From assembly GCF_024519315.1 (NCBI RefSeq), contig NZ_JANIIC010000004.1, positions 1 through 64,000 on the forward strand: a stretch of 64,000 bases of DNA. Reading direction: 5' to 3'. The stretch comes from Streptomyces malaysiensis subsp. samsunensis (GTDB taxonomy: Bacteria > Actinomycetota > Actinomycetes > Streptomycetales > Streptomycetaceae). Position 1 is the first letter of the stretch; each line of letters begins with the position of its first letter. A program made the position numbers and the translations under genes. A model generated the notes under the pieces. That model saw only the letters and a program-made list of their open reading frames with translations. It did no database searches and was not told where the DNA came from. Shown here piece by piece: positions 44,396 to 52,756 of this stretch.

Positions 44396-44821
44396 TCAGT
44401 TGGCGAGGGACTCCTCCCCATTGAGCTGTCGCAGCAGGCCGAGCAGGGTTGCCCGGTCTGCGGACGGGAGGGGGGAGAAGCACTCTTCCAGGACCTTTTG
44501 GCTGACCTGATGGCCGGCGGCCAGAGTCTGTTCGCCGGTGGGTGTGAGGCGATGTTCGACGCGGCGTCCGTGGCCCGGACTGCGCTCCACCAGTCCCTGG
44601 GCGGCCAGGCGGCCCGCAAGCGCTCCGAATGCCTGCTCGCTCTGGAACGTCGCCGCGGCGAGCTCGCGCGCCGACGCTCCGGGCCGGTAGCTGATGGCGC
44701 GCAGCGCGTCCCACTGCGCCAGCGTCGTGCCGACCTCGCCCAGCGCACTGTCCAGCGCTCGGTGCTGCCGGTACTGCGCCTGCTTGACCGCGCGGCCCAA
44801 AAACTCCAGATCAGCATCCAT
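44396..44821 (-). CDS. MarR-family transcriptional regulator
   Basis: The 141-residue protein has the winged-helix core of MarR: 'ALGEVGTTLAQWDALRAI', recognition-helix region 'ELAAATFQSEQAFGALAGRL' and the wing 'RSPGHGRRVEHRLTPTGEQ'. It is divergent from the hydrolase gene across a 61-bp A+T-rich gap containing TTAATTAA inside a near-palindrome, which is a likely operator. It probably represses both genes until an effector binds. Confidence 0.9.
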   Translation of the reverse strand: MDADLEFLGRAVKQAQYRQHRALDSALGEVGTTLAQWDALRAISYRPGASARELAAATFQSEQAFGALAGRLAAQGLVERSPGHGRRVEHRLTPTGEQTLAAGHQVSQKVLEECFSPLPSADRATLLGLLRQLNGEESLAN

Positions 44822-44839
44822 GCGGTAAGTCTACCCGCA

Positions 44840-44875
44840 GTGAAACTAGCTTAATTAAAGAACCTTAGTTAGAGT
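44840..44875. promoter_or_regulatory. A+T-rich divergent promoter and probable MarR operator
   Basis: The gap between the MarR and hydrolase genes contains ACTAGCTTAATTAAAG followed by CCTTAGTTAGAG. The core CTTAATTAAAG is nearly its own reverse complement, and the outer CTAG/TTAG elements form a looser second symmetry. This is the most A+T-rich spot in the neighbourhood. Confidence 0.5.
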
Positions 44876-44882
44876 CTGGGGC

Positions 44883-45689
44883 ATGACGACGGACTCCCAT
44901 TCCCTTGCCCATGCGGCCGCCTGTGACGACCTCGACCTCACCCTCTCCGAGGCCGGTACCGGCCGCCCGGTGCTCGTCCTGCACGGAGGCGGCGGGCCCG
45001 CCACAGTCGCCGGCATCGCGTCACATCTCTCGCGCACCGCGCACACGCTCACGCCCGTGCACCCCGGCTGGGAGGGGACACCTCGCCCCGACTGGCTGAC
45101 CGGCGTGGACGATCTGGCCATGGCCTACCTGCACCTTCTGCACGACCGCGGTCTGCGCAACGTCTTGGTCATCGGCTCCTCGCTCGGCGGTTGGATCGCG
45201 GCCGAGATGGCGGTACGTGACACCGCGGGTGTTATCAGTGGCCTCGTCATGATCGATGCCGTAGGGGTGCATATCGCCGACGAGCCGATCACGGACTTCT
45301 TCGCCCTGGACGCCCGCGGTGTGGCGAAGCACTCCTGGCACGACCCGGACCGCTACTACGTGGACCCCGCCGCCATACCGGCCGACCAACTCGCCATCCG
45401 GCAGGCCAACATGGCCACCATGCGCGTCCTCGCGGGCGAGCCGTACATGCACGATGCGAAGCTGCTGCGTCGGCTGAGCCGTGTGCATACACCGGCACTG
45501 CTGCTGTGGGGGGAGAGCGACCGCGTGGTCACACCGGCGTACGGCGCCGCCTACGCCGCGGCCTTCGCCGACGCCCACCTCGAAGTCATCCCCGAGGCCG
45601 GCCACCTGCCCCATATCGAACAGCCCGAAGCCACGCTCGCCCTGATCGACGCCCACGCCCACCGCACGGACAACCCCGACGCCACCTGA
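44883..45689 (+). CDS. Alpha/beta-fold hydrolase
   Basis: A 268-residue alpha/beta hydrolase. The nucleophile elbow is GSSLGG, the oxyanion strand is 'VLVLHGGGGP', and the catalytic acid and histidine fit 'LLLWGESDRVV' and 'EAGHLPHIEQP'. The last block is typical of meta-cleavage-product hydrolases, haloperoxidase-like esterases and lactonases, so the substrate cannot be named. Control by the divergent MarR gene suggests response to a toxic or aromatic compound. Confidence 0.9.
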   Translation: MTTDSHSLAHAAACDDLDLTLSEAGTGRPVLVLHGGGGPATVAGIASHLSRTAHTLTPVHPGWEGTPRPDWLTGVDDLAMAYLHLLHDRGLRNVLVIGSSLGGWIAAEMAVRDTAGVISGLVMIDAVGVHIADEPITDFFALDARGVAKHSWHDPDRYYVDPAAIPADQLAIRQANMATMRVLAGEPYMHDAKLLRRLSRVHTPALLLWGESDRVVTPAYGAAYAAAFADAHLEVIPEAGHLPHIEQPEATLALIDAHAHRTDNPDAT

Positions 45690-45790
45690 ACTCCTCGTCC
45701 CGCGCGTCTGCGCGGCAGAGCGAGAATGTGCCGGAAACGATCCGGGCGGCGATGTCGGCGTGTAGTTCAACCCCCGGCCGGGATGCTTGA

Positions 45791-46708
45791 TCACTGGTGG
45801 ACCGTCGCGGTGAGGCGTTGCAGTGCGGCCTGGGCGGGCGGGCCCCAGGTGGGCTTGCCTCCGGGGCGGCCATGGACGCCGGCGTCTCCGATGTGGATGC
45901 CGGTGAGGGCGCGCAGCACCGCCCAGCCGCGGGCGCGGCGTAGGGTCGCGGCGTCCGGGCTTGGCCGGTAGCTCTCGTGGAAATGGTCGGCGGCGCCGTC
46001 CGGCAGCAGGATCCAAGCGGCGGCGAGGTCGAAGGCCGGGTCCCCGGCGAAGAGGTCGCCGAAGTCGATCACGCCGGAGAAGGTGCCGTTCGTGGTCAGG
46101 ATGTTGGCTGGATGCAGGTCGCCGTGGAGCCAGAGGCGTGGGCCTGCCCACTCCGGCGCGGCGGCGGCGTCTTCCCAGACCGCGCGGACGGCGTCCGGAT
46201 CGCGGATCAGCCCCAGTTCGGTGGCCGAGGCGAGGTCTCGGGCGAAGTGTTCGGCGGTGTCGGCCAGCGGGCCGCCGCGGTGCCGGCCTGTGGGCGCCCC
46301 GTCAGGGGCGGGGCGGTGGAGGGCGGTCAGGAAGGCGGCCAGGGTGACGGTCGCCTCCGCGGCGCGTGTAGCGGGGGCGCGGTCGGCGGGTTCGCCCGGC
46401 ACCCAGGTGGTGACGAGCCAGGGCCGCGGAAACCGTTCGGAGGGCTCACCGAGGCGCTGCGGGACGGGGATCCGGAGAGGAAGGCGCGGGGCGAGGAGGG
46501 GCAGCCAGGTGTGTTCCTTGCGCAGCAGCGCGTCCGCGGACCGTGTCGCCCAGGGCAACCGGACGGCGAGGTCGTCGCCGAGCCGCCACACTTGATTGTC
46601 CCAGCCGAGCGCTCCGAGTTTCAGGGGGTGATCCGCCAGATCGGGGTGCTGCTCGCGCAGCAGATCCCGGATCAAGTCTTCCGTGATGTCCGTCTCGGTG
46701 GCTGTCAT
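45791..46708 (-). CDS. Aminoglycoside/choline phosphotransferase-family (APH) kinase
   Basis: The 305-residue protein has a kinase-like fold with the catalytic loop HGDLHPANIL and the metal-binding IDFGD. These are the hallmarks of APH-type phosphotransferases. ATG 46708 starts MTATETDITE, with longer in-frame options lacking support. Members phosphorylate antibiotics such as macrolides, or other small alcohols, and many environmental homologues have no known substrate. A resistance role for a product of this window is possible but nothing in the context demonstrates it. Confidence 0.88.
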   Translation of the reverse strand: MTATETDITEDLIRDLLREQHPDLADHPLKLGALGWDNQVWRLGDDLAVRLPWATRSADALLRKEHTWLPLLAPRLPLRIPVPQRLGEPSERFPRPWLVTTWVPGEPADRAPATRAAEATVTLAAFLTALHRPAPDGAPTGRHRGGPLADTAEHFARDLASATELGLIRDPDAVRAVWEDAAAAPEWAGPRLWLHGDLHPANILTTNGTFSGVIDFGDLFAGDPAFDLAAAWILLPDGAADHFHESYRPSPDAATLRRARGWAVLRALTGIHIGDAGVHGRPGGKPTWGPPAQAALQRLTATVHQ

Positions 46709-46810
46709 GTGGAGCAACGGTAGCGTCGAACAGCCGGTCACCGGCCTGAATGACGAGGCCAGCGCCTGTATGCGTGCCGCTTGCTCGGACGTAGGTGTCT
46801 CTGCTGGTGG

Positions 46811-47548
46811 TCAGGCTTGCGCGGTGGGCCGGACGACGACCTCGCTGACGTCGATGCCGGCGGGCTGCTCGATCGCGTAACCGATGGCGGACGCGATGGC
46901 GGAGGGCGGGATGGCTATCTCGTCGCGCAGTCGGGTGGCCGCCGCCGCTGCCTCGGGACTCGCCCCTTTGCCCACCCCCTCCGTGTTGGTGAAACCGGGG
47001 GAGACCAGGGTGACACGCAGGTGGGGTCCCGACTCCTGCCGCAGCCCCTCGGTCAGCACCTTCACCGCCGTCTTGGTGGCGGCGTAAACGCCCTGCGGGG
47101 ACTTCACGACGTATGCCGCGGTCGAGGCCACGTTGACGAACTGGCCGGAGCGCTGGCGCCGGAAGACGGGAAGCGCCGCCCCGATACCGTTCAACAGGCC
47201 GGTGATGTGCGTGGCGACCATCGCGTCCCAGTCGTCCTGGCGCAGCTCGTCAAACGGTGACACCGCCATCGTGCCGGCGTTGGAGACCAGCACATCGAGC
47301 CGGCCGAACCGGTCGACCGCCGTGTCCGTCAGACGCTTGAGGTCCTCGCGGCGCGTCACGTCGATGACGATCCCGACGGCCGAGCCGCCCTGCGCCGTGA
47401 TGCGGTCCACCACCTCGTTCAGCCGGTCCTCCCGCCGGGCTCCGAGCACGAGCCGGGCGCCTTTCTCGGCGAGGTGGGTCGCGGTCGCTGCTCCGATGCC
47501 GCTGCTGGCACCTGTGATCGCTACGACCTTGCCTTCGACACCTGACAT
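46811..47548 (-). CDS. Short-chain dehydrogenase/reductase (SDR)
   Basis: A 245-residue classical SDR with TGASSGIG, NAG, the catalytic serine in 'VNVASTAAY' and the YAATK tetrad residues. It resembles the YdfG/serine-dehydrogenase-like branch common beside TetR regulators. ATG 47548 has GGAAGGA 8 nt upstream. It is divergent from a TetR gene across a gap that contains two palindromic operators, so de-repression by a small-molecule signal is the likely mode of control. Confidence 0.9.
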   Translation of the reverse strand: MSGVEGKVVAITGASSGIGAATATHLAEKGARLVLGARREDRLNEVVDRITAQGGSAVGIVIDVTRREDLKRLTDTAVDRFGRLDVLVSNAGTMAVSPFDELRQDDWDAMVATHITGLLNGIGAALPVFRRQRSGQFVNVASTAAYVVKSPQGVYAATKTAVKVLTEGLRQESGPHLRVTLVSPGFTNTEGVGKGASPEAAAAATRLRDEIAIPPSAIASAIGYAIEQPAGIDVSEVVVRPTAQA

Positions 47549-47599
47549 GATCAACGTCCTTCCAAAGGGGATGTGCGCAGGTCAGACCATGGCCTACAG

Positions 47600-47651
47600 T
47601 AAATGGGGGTGTCCCCACTTACGCCACACTAAATGGGCGCGCCTCCGCTTA
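47600..47651. promoter_or_regulatory. Two tandem 22-bp palindromic TetR operators
   Basis: Two near-palindromes of the same design occupy 47600-47621 and 47630-47651. Their half-sites are TAAATGGGG/CCCCACTTA and TAAATGGGC/CTCCGCTTA, and the general form is TAAryGGrg-N4-cyCCryTTA. Starts are 30 bp apart, close to three helical turns, which would place two repressor dimers on one DNA face between the SDR and TetR genes. Confidence 0.8.
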
Positions 47652-47691
47652 GCAAGGTGAAGAGGGTCGGAGAGGGGAATGGCGACCGCTG

Positions 47692-48264
47692 ATGGCCGAC
47701 AGTGCACAACGTCCGTTGCGAGCTGACGCGCGGCGTAACAGAGACAGGATCCTCGCGGCCGCGGTGCGCATGTTCGGTGAGGAGGGGCTGGACACGCACC
47801 TGGAGCGCATCGCCAAGGAGGCGGGCGTGGGCAGCGCGACGCTGTACCGCAACTTCGCCACCCGGGAGGCGCTGATCGAGGCGGTCTACCGCAACGAGGT
47901 GGCCCAGCTGTGCGACGCCGCCCCCGAACTGCTCCAGGAGAAGCCGCCCTACGAAGCCCTGCGCGCCTGGACACGCCTCTTCCTGGACTACGTCACCACG
48001 AAATTCGGCATGGCCGAGGCGTTGCGTGCCATCGCCGCGACGGGAAGCAATCCGTACGGCCACAGTCGGGACATGATCCAGGCCGCCATCGCCGACCTGA
48101 TGGGCGCCTGCGCGGCCGCCGGGGCGATTCGCACCGACATCAGCCCCACCGACATGGGCGCCGCCCTCGAAGGCATCGCTCTCACCTCGGCCAACCCCGA
48201 ACACCGAGAACGGGCCGAACGCCTGCTCGACCTGACTCTGGACGGGCTGAAGGCCGGCTCGTGA
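47692..48264 (+). CDS. TetR-family transcriptional regulator
   Basis: A 190-residue TetR protein. The helix-turn-helix is 'ILAAAVRMFGEEGLDTHLER' followed by 'AGVGSATLYRNFATREALIE', and the C-terminal part is the SbtR-like ligand domain. The start ATG 47692 lies 41 bp beyond the second palindromic operator, so the protein is probably autoregulated and represses the divergent SDR. Confidence 0.92.
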   Translation: MADSAQRPLRADARRNRDRILAAAVRMFGEEGLDTHLERIAKEAGVGSATLYRNFATREALIEAVYRNEVAQLCDAAPELLQEKPPYEALRAWTRLFLDYVTTKFGMAEALRAIAATGSNPYGHSRDMIQAAIADLMGACAAAGAIRTDISPTDMGAALEGIALTSANPEHRERAERLLDLTLDGLKAGS

Positions 48265-48311
48265 CGCCGTCTCGGCGGCCGCGAACTGGTCACATGGTGG
48301 CCGGATGGACG

Positions 48312-49331
48312 TTACGCCGTGACGTCCACCAGGACCTTGCCGACCGCGCCGCTCTCCACCGCTCGGTGTGCGTCGGGGGTGCGGTCGAGCGGGAAGCGGA
48401 CCAGTGGCAGACCGTGTTCCTCGCCGACCGGCAGTGCGCCGGCGAGGACCGCGGCGGCGACGTCGTCAACGGCCGCGGTGAGCGCTTCCGGACCGACCGT
48501 GTAGAGGACGAGGAATTGCAGGCGTGTATTCAGCATCATGTTCTGCGGCACGTTCAGTTCGACCGGCTTGTCACCGTCGTTGGCGTAAGTGGCGATCGTG
48601 CCGCGTGTCCGGAGCACGGCCAGGTCCAGTGCGAGGTTCGCGCCCAGCGCCACCTCGGCGATGATGTCGACGCCGTCCGGGGCGATCTCTCGGATCTCGG
48701 CGGCCGGGTCGCCCTCGCGATAGTTGATCACGTGGTGGGCCCCGGCGGCGGTGGCCAGGCGGGCCTTCTCCGGGCCGCTGATCGTGCTGATCACGGTGGC
48801 GCCGGCCCATCGGGCCAGCTGGATCACCGCGTGCCCGACGGCCCCGGCTCCGCCCGCAGCGAGCACCACCTTGCCGTCGAGCGCCCCGGGCCGCAGACGG
48901 CGCGGCCCGTCCTCGGCGACGGTGAGCGCGCGGTGTGCGGTGAGCGCGGGGACCCCGAGTGAGGCGCCGATGTCGAAGCCTGCCTCGTCGGGCAGCGGCA
49001 CGGCCCGCTCTGCGGGTACGACGGTGAACTCGGCGGCGGTACCGGTGGGCCGCCCGGCGGCGGCCATGAACAGCCAGACCCGCTGACCGACCCGGCTCCG
49101 GTCGACCCCCTCACCGACGGCGTCGATCGTGCCGGCGCCGTCGAGGTGCGGGGTGACCTCGGGGAATTGCTTGGGGCGTGTGGTGCCGGAGCGGGTCTTC
49201 CAGTCGGTCGGGTTGACCCCGGAGACGGCGACCCGGACTCGTACCTCGCCGGGGCCCGGTGTGGGCAGGTCGCGGTCGAGAAGCTGAAGAACCTCGGGGC
49301 CGCCGAGATCGCGGTAGATGATGGCCTTCAT
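48312..49331 (-). CDS. NADPH-dependent quinone reductase / MDR-family alcohol dehydrogenase (zinc-independent)
   Basis: The 339-residue protein starts at ATG 49331 behind AAGGA. It has the N-terminal 'MKAIIYRDLGGPEVLQLLDR' and 'SGVNPTDWKTR' of quinone oxidoreductases, and the nucleotide-binding 'LAAGGAGAVGHAVIQLARWA' in place of the AxxGxxG loop. The zinc-binding cysteines of true alcohol dehydrogenases are missing, as in QOR and zeta-crystallin. It lies downstream of, and in the same direction as, the TetR/aldo-keto reductase pair, so it may be the third gene of that unit. Confidence 0.9.
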   Translation of the reverse strand: MKAIIYRDLGGPEVLQLLDRDLPTPGPGEVRVRVAVSGVNPTDWKTRSGTTRPKQFPEVTPHLDGAGTIDAVGEGVDRSRVGQRVWLFMAAAGRPTGTAAEFTVVPAERAVPLPDEAGFDIGASLGVPALTAHRALTVAEDGPRRLRPGALDGKVVLAAGGAGAVGHAVIQLARWAGATVISTISGPEKARLATAAGAHHVINYREGDPAAEIREIAPDGVDIIAEVALGANLALDLAVLRTRGTIATYANDGDKPVELNVPQNMMLNTRLQFLVLYTVGPEALTAAVDDVAAAVLAGALPVGEEHGLPLVRFPLDRTPDAHRAVESGAVGKVLVDVTA

Positions 49332-49425
49332 GATCCGTCCTTGGAAGCTGGTGGGTTTTCCGGGGCGGTCCGGTGCTCGGTCAGGGTGTCCGGCGCGGGG
49401 TGCCCCGGGAGGCGTTGGGTTCCGG

Positions 49426-50319
49426 TCAGCCGATGGGACCCTCGTTGGAGCGGGACTTGATCGCGTCGAGGGTGGCGAGGGTCGCGGCGTCGAGGGTGAT
49501 CTCGCTGACGGCCATATTGGCCTCCAGGTGTGCGGCGTCCGCGGTGCCGGGGATGAGGAGCACATTCGGGGCGTGGTGCAGCAGCCAGGCGAGGCCGATC
49601 TGGGAGGGTGTGACGCTCAGGGCCGCGGCCGCGGTCTGGACGGCCGGCTCCTCGGTCACCTTGGGCAGACCGGGGAAGGCCCCGCCGAGCGGGAAGAACG
49701 GCACCCAGGCGATGCCCTCGGCCACGCACAGTTCGAGCATATCCTCGTCGTCGCGGGAGGCGAGACTGTAGGCGTTCTGCACGCAGACGACGCCGGCCGG
49801 CAGGGCGCGGCGCAGGCCGTCGGGGGTGACGCTGCTCAGGCCGATCGCGCCGATCTTGCCCTCGTCGCGCAGGGCGGTCATCGTCGCGAGCTGGTCGTCG
49901 AGGTCGACGACCTGGTCGCCCTCGGGGCGCAGCCCGGGGCCGGTGTCCAGGCGGCGGGGGTTGACCACCGGGAGCCGGTCGACGCCGAGGCTGCGCAGGT
50001 TGTCCTCGACGCTGGCGCGCAGCTGCTCGGGCCGCTGTGCCAGACGCAGCGGCAGGGGCCCGTCGGGGTCGGGGTCGGCCCCGACCTTCGTGACGACCAG
50101 GACCTCGTCCTCGGGGCGCAGCGCCTCGCGGATCACGTCGTTGGCGAATCCGAAGCCGTAGAACTCGGCGGTGTCCACATGGTCGGCGCCCAGCTCGACC
50201 GCGCGGCGCAGCAGCGCGACGGCCTCGCCGCGGCGGTCGTGCAACCGCTCGAGCTGCAACGCGCCGTAGCCGATCCGGAAAACGGTGCGGCCGGCGAACG
50301 CGGCGGTCGGGGTGGTCAT
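49426..50319 (-). CDS. Aldo/keto reductase
   Basis: A 297-residue AKR TIM barrel with the catalytic Asp/Tyr region 'GADHVDTAEFYGFGFANDVI', the lysine in 'VLVVTKVGAD', and the C-terminal NADPH site 'LLIPGTADAAHLEANM'. The usual active-site histidine position reads 'LPVVNPRRLD' where families usually have 'xDLxxxHxxD', so the substrate pocket may be atypical. The gene starts in an ATGA overlap with the TetR stop, showing translational coupling with its regulator. It is likely a stress-inducible carbonyl reductase. Confidence 0.88.
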   Translation of the reverse strand: MTTPTAAFAGRTVFRIGYGALQLERLHDRRGEAVALLRRAVELGADHVDTAEFYGFGFANDVIREALRPEDEVLVVTKVGADPDPDGPLPLRLAQRPEQLRASVEDNLRSLGVDRLPVVNPRRLDTGPGLRPEGDQVVDLDDQLATMTALRDEGKIGAIGLSSVTPDGLRRALPAGVVCVQNAYSLASRDDEDMLELCVAEGIAWVPFFPLGGAFPGLPKVTEEPAVQTAAAALSVTPSQIGLAWLLHHAPNVLLIPGTADAAHLEANMAVSEITLDAATLATLDAIKSRSNEGPIG

Positions 50320-50876
50320 CGAGCCGTCTCCTCGGTTGGTGATCGCAAGGCGGTGTACAGCAGTTCGGCCTGGTAGAGCGACATCACCCGGTGCGCGATC
50401 GGGGCGGCGTGCTCCCGGGCCCCGGCCGCCTCGTGATGCTCGACCTTGACCAGCCACGCCGTGAGGCAGTCGTGCAGCATCGCGCGCATCCGGTCGGTCA
50501 TGTCGACGACGATGTCGCGGATGACCGGGTCGGTGGTCGCCTCGCCCCAGGTCTGCACGCCGACCCGGGCCTCGACGGGGTCGATCGCGGCGATCAGGCG
50601 CGCGAGCAGTTCGTCGGGGCCGGGCGGGGTGTCGCTCGCGGCGTACGCGCCGAGGACCTCGGCGCGTTTGGCGAGCACCTCGCGGGCGGCGGCCTGGACC
50701 AGGTCGGCCTTGTTGCGGTAGTGCGCGTAGATCGAGCCGGCCGAGAGACCGGACTCGGCCGTGATGTCGGCGATCGAGGTCCGCTCCAGGCCGTTGCGGC
50801 CGAAGCAGCGCACGGCGGCTTCGGCGATCTGGGCACGCCGGAGTTCCTTGCGCGCGTCGGTGAGCCGCGGCACCAC
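50316..50876 (-). CDS. TetR-family transcriptional regulator coupled to an aldo/keto reductase
   Basis: The 186-residue protein has a classical helix-turn-helix: 'IAEAAVRCFGRNGLERTSIA' then 'SGLSAGSIYAHYRNKADLV'. The remaining helices form the ligand domain. GTG 50876 is the likely start. Regulator, aldo/keto reductase and quinone reductase appear to form one minus-strand unit. A perfect inverted repeat lies just upstream and is the probable autoregulatory site. Confidence 0.9.
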   Translation of the reverse strand: MVPRLTDARKELRRAQIAEAAVRCFGRNGLERTSIADITAESGLSAGSIYAHYRNKADLVQAAAREVLAKRAEVLGAYAASDTPPGPDELLARLIAAIDPVEARVGVQTWGEATTDPVIRDIVVDMTDRMRAMLHDCLTAWLVKVEHHEAAGAREHAAPIAHRVMSLYQAELLYTALRSPTEETAR

Positions 50877-50900
50877 ACACCCCCTCGCAAAAAGAATGGC

Positions 50901-50918
50901 GCTTCTGCTTGTAGAAGC
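50901..50918. promoter_or_regulatory. Inverted repeat upstream of the TetR/AKR unit, probable operator
   Basis: GCTTCT (50901-50906) and AGAAGC (50913-50918) form a perfect 6-bp inverted repeat with a 6-nt spacer, 25 bp upstream of the TetR start in a comparatively A+T-rich stretch. Confidence 0.55.
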
Positions 50919-51015
50919 ACACTAACAGAATCGCTGTTCCGTTTGCGGTCCGGAAACACGGACTGAGTGCCCGTACCTTCCGGGCCGAGCTGCCGCCGGG
51001 TGACCTGTTGCGTTG

Positions 51016-51552
51016 TCAGCCGACGCGGCGCGCCAGTACCTGTCCTGGCCAGGTCTGGGACAGGAATCGTTCGGTGGGCGTGAATCCGTGGCGCCGGTAG
51101 AACGCGACGAGTTTGCCTTCGCCGCCTGCCCAGCAGTCGACTCGCAGCAGCTCCACGCCGGCTTGCCGGGTCTCTTCCGCGGCATGGGCGAGCAGCGCTG
51201 TGCCGATGCCGAGTCCGGCGTAGTCCCGGTGGGAGACGAGCAGCCGGATGTACCGTTCGGGTTCGCCGGCGGGTGTGATCGGCATCTGCGGGCTGGGCCC
51301 GGAGTCCATCACCAGGGCTCCCACAGGCGTCTCATCCAGTTCCGCGATGTATGGGGTGTTCACGGTCAGGTACCGTTCGACCCGCGCCACCCCGCCGGGC
51401 TTTTGCGAATACGGTGTCGTGCCCCATTGCTCGGTGTTGCCGCGAGCGTTCATCCAGGCCACCGCGGCGTCGAGCATGTCCAGAACGGTCGGTGCGTCGG
51501 CCGGGGTGCCGGGTCTGATGCGTATGCCGGTGCCATGTGTGGTGTCGTTCAC
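51016..51552 (-). CDS. GNAT acetyltransferase
   Basis: A 178-residue GNAT domain protein. The acetyl-CoA-binding segment is 'RLLVSHRDYAGLGIGTALLA' (Q/R-x-x-G-x-G/A as DYAGLGIG), followed by 'LLRVDCWAGGEGKLVAFYRR' and 'GF', the usual C-terminal strand-helix pair. GTG 51552 is used as start. Substrate unknown; single-gene unit. Confidence 0.87.
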   Translation of the reverse strand: MNDTTHGTGIRIRPGTPADAPTVLDMLDAAVAWMNARGNTEQWGTTPYSQKPGGVARVERYLTVNTPYIAELDETPVGALVMDSGPSPQMPITPAGEPERYIRLLVSHRDYAGLGIGTALLAHAAEETRQAGVELLRVDCWAGGEGKLVAFYRRHGFTPTERFLSQTWPGQVLARRVG

Positions 51553-51724
51553 GACGGAAGCCTAGGCGCCGTCAGGTGGATTGGGTCGACTGTCGTAGGC
51601 GTGGGCTACGGTGAGGATCGTCCTTGTAGCGGCGTTTGCGCCGGCGGGGACGCCCTTTGAGCCCTTGAGCCCTTGAGCCTTGTCGGTCGAGTGCGAGGTC
51701 GGTCGAGTACGAGGAGAATCCGGA

Positions 51725-52090
51725 GTGACCCCCGAGCAGTTGCGCTCCTTCTGCCTCTCGTTCAACGCGGCGGTGGAGGAGTTCCCGTTCTCGCGTCATC
51801 CGGACGTGTCGGCTTTCAAGGTGGTCGGCAAGATCTTCGCTCTGACGACGCTGGACGCGCGTCCGCTCACGGTGAACCTGAAGTGCGATCCGGCGGACGC
51901 GGGCCGGCTCCGTGAAGGGCACCCGGAGCTGATCGTCCCGGGATGGCATATGAACAAGCGCCACTGGAACACGGTGACGGTGGACGGCGGGCTTCCGGAC
52001 CGGCTGGTCCGGGAGCTCATCGAGGATTCCTACGACCTGGTGGTCGCCGGGCTGCCGAGGGCCGAGCGGCTCCGTCTCGACCGTCCCTGA
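51725..52090 (+). CDS. YjbR/MmcQ-family DNA-binding-fold protein
   Basis: The 121-residue protein begins 'MTPEQLRSFCLSFNAAVEEF' and contains 'FPFSRHPDVSAFKVVGKIFA', 'VNLKCDP' and 'HMNKRHWNTVTVDG', the diagnostic blocks of YjbR (CyaY-like fold) proteins. GTG 51725 follows an AGGAG about 8 nt upstream. The molecular role of the family is not settled. The 60 bp before the gene contain short direct repeats (GCCCTTGAG; GGTCGAGT). Confidence 0.85.
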   Translation: MTPEQLRSFCLSFNAAVEEFPFSRHPDVSAFKVVGKIFALTTLDARPLTVNLKCDPADAGRLREGHPELIVPGWHMNKRHWNTVTVDGGLPDRLVRELIEDSYDLVVAGLPRAERLRLDRP

Positions 52091-52099
52091 GGGGCGCGG

Positions 52100-52648
52100 T
52101 CACGCTCTCGTCAGAATCGCGCTCGTGACCACCTCGAAGAGGTGGTCGGCGCGTGGCGTGAGCGCGGGTTGATCGCCGAGCCACGCAAGCGCCGCCACCA
52201 GCGCGAACAGATCGGTGCCATCGAGGTCGGTCCGCGCCGCACCCGCGTCCTGAGCGCGGGCGAGGAGCCGGGTGCCGGCCGCGCGCATGGTGACGCACGA
52301 CGCATGGAGCGCGGACTCGCTGTCCTCGAGGGCGGCCGTCATCAGCGCCACAACGCCCCGGTACTCATGTGTGCACGCGACGCAGTCGCGCAGCCACGCA
52401 ACGAGAGCGTCTTCGGGCGAGCTCGACGTTTCGAGTTCGCCCGCCGTTGCCGTCAGCTCGTCGAAGCGCGTGCGCAGCAGGGCATCGAGCAGCGCCTCGC
52501 GCGTCGGGAAGTGGCGGAGCAGCGTCGCGAGCCCTACGCCGGCCTTGCGCGCGATGTCGCGCAGCGATGCGTCGACGCCTTGCTCGGTGATGACGGCGCC
52601 CGCGACGGCGAGCAGATGGTCGTGGTTCTTCCTGGCGTCGGCCCGCAT
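52100..52648 (-). CDS. TetR-family transcriptional regulator
   Basis: A 182-residue TetR protein starting MRADARKNHDHLLAVAGAVI at ATG 52648, with AGGGGA upstream. The helix-turn-helix 'DIARKAGVGLATLLRHFPTR' and the C-terminal 'ADHLFEVVTSAI' segment are typical of the SbtR-like group. It is divergent from a quinone reductase gene, with an exceptional repeat cluster between them that is the likely operator. Confidence 0.92.
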   Translation of the reverse strand: MRADARKNHDHLLAVAGAVITEQGVDASLRDIARKAGVGLATLLRHFPTREALLDALLRTRFDELTATAGELETSSSPEDALVAWLRDCVACTHEYRGVVALMTAALEDSESALHASCVTMRAAGTRLLARAQDAGAARTDLDGTDLFALVAALAWLGDQPALTPRADHLFEVVTSAILTRA

Positions 52649-52667
52649 CTGTCCCCTCTTGACTATC

Positions 52668-52724
52668 CGGATCAGTGGTCCATATATTCGGATCAGTGGT
52701 TCGGATATATGGACCACTGATCCG
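52668..52724. promoter_or_regulatory. Triple operator: perfect 20-bp inverted repeat with a third half-site in the spacer
   Basis: The arms at 52668-52687 and 52705-52724 are exact reverse complements over 20 bp (CGGATCAGTGGTCCATATAT). The 17-bp spacer holds another CGGATCAGTGGT in the same orientation as the left arm. The element fills the gap between the TetR and quinone-reductase genes and must overlap both promoters. Confidence 0.85.
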
Positions 52725-52756
52725 ATAGCGTATCCCGCGGCGCGGGGCTGGAGAAA

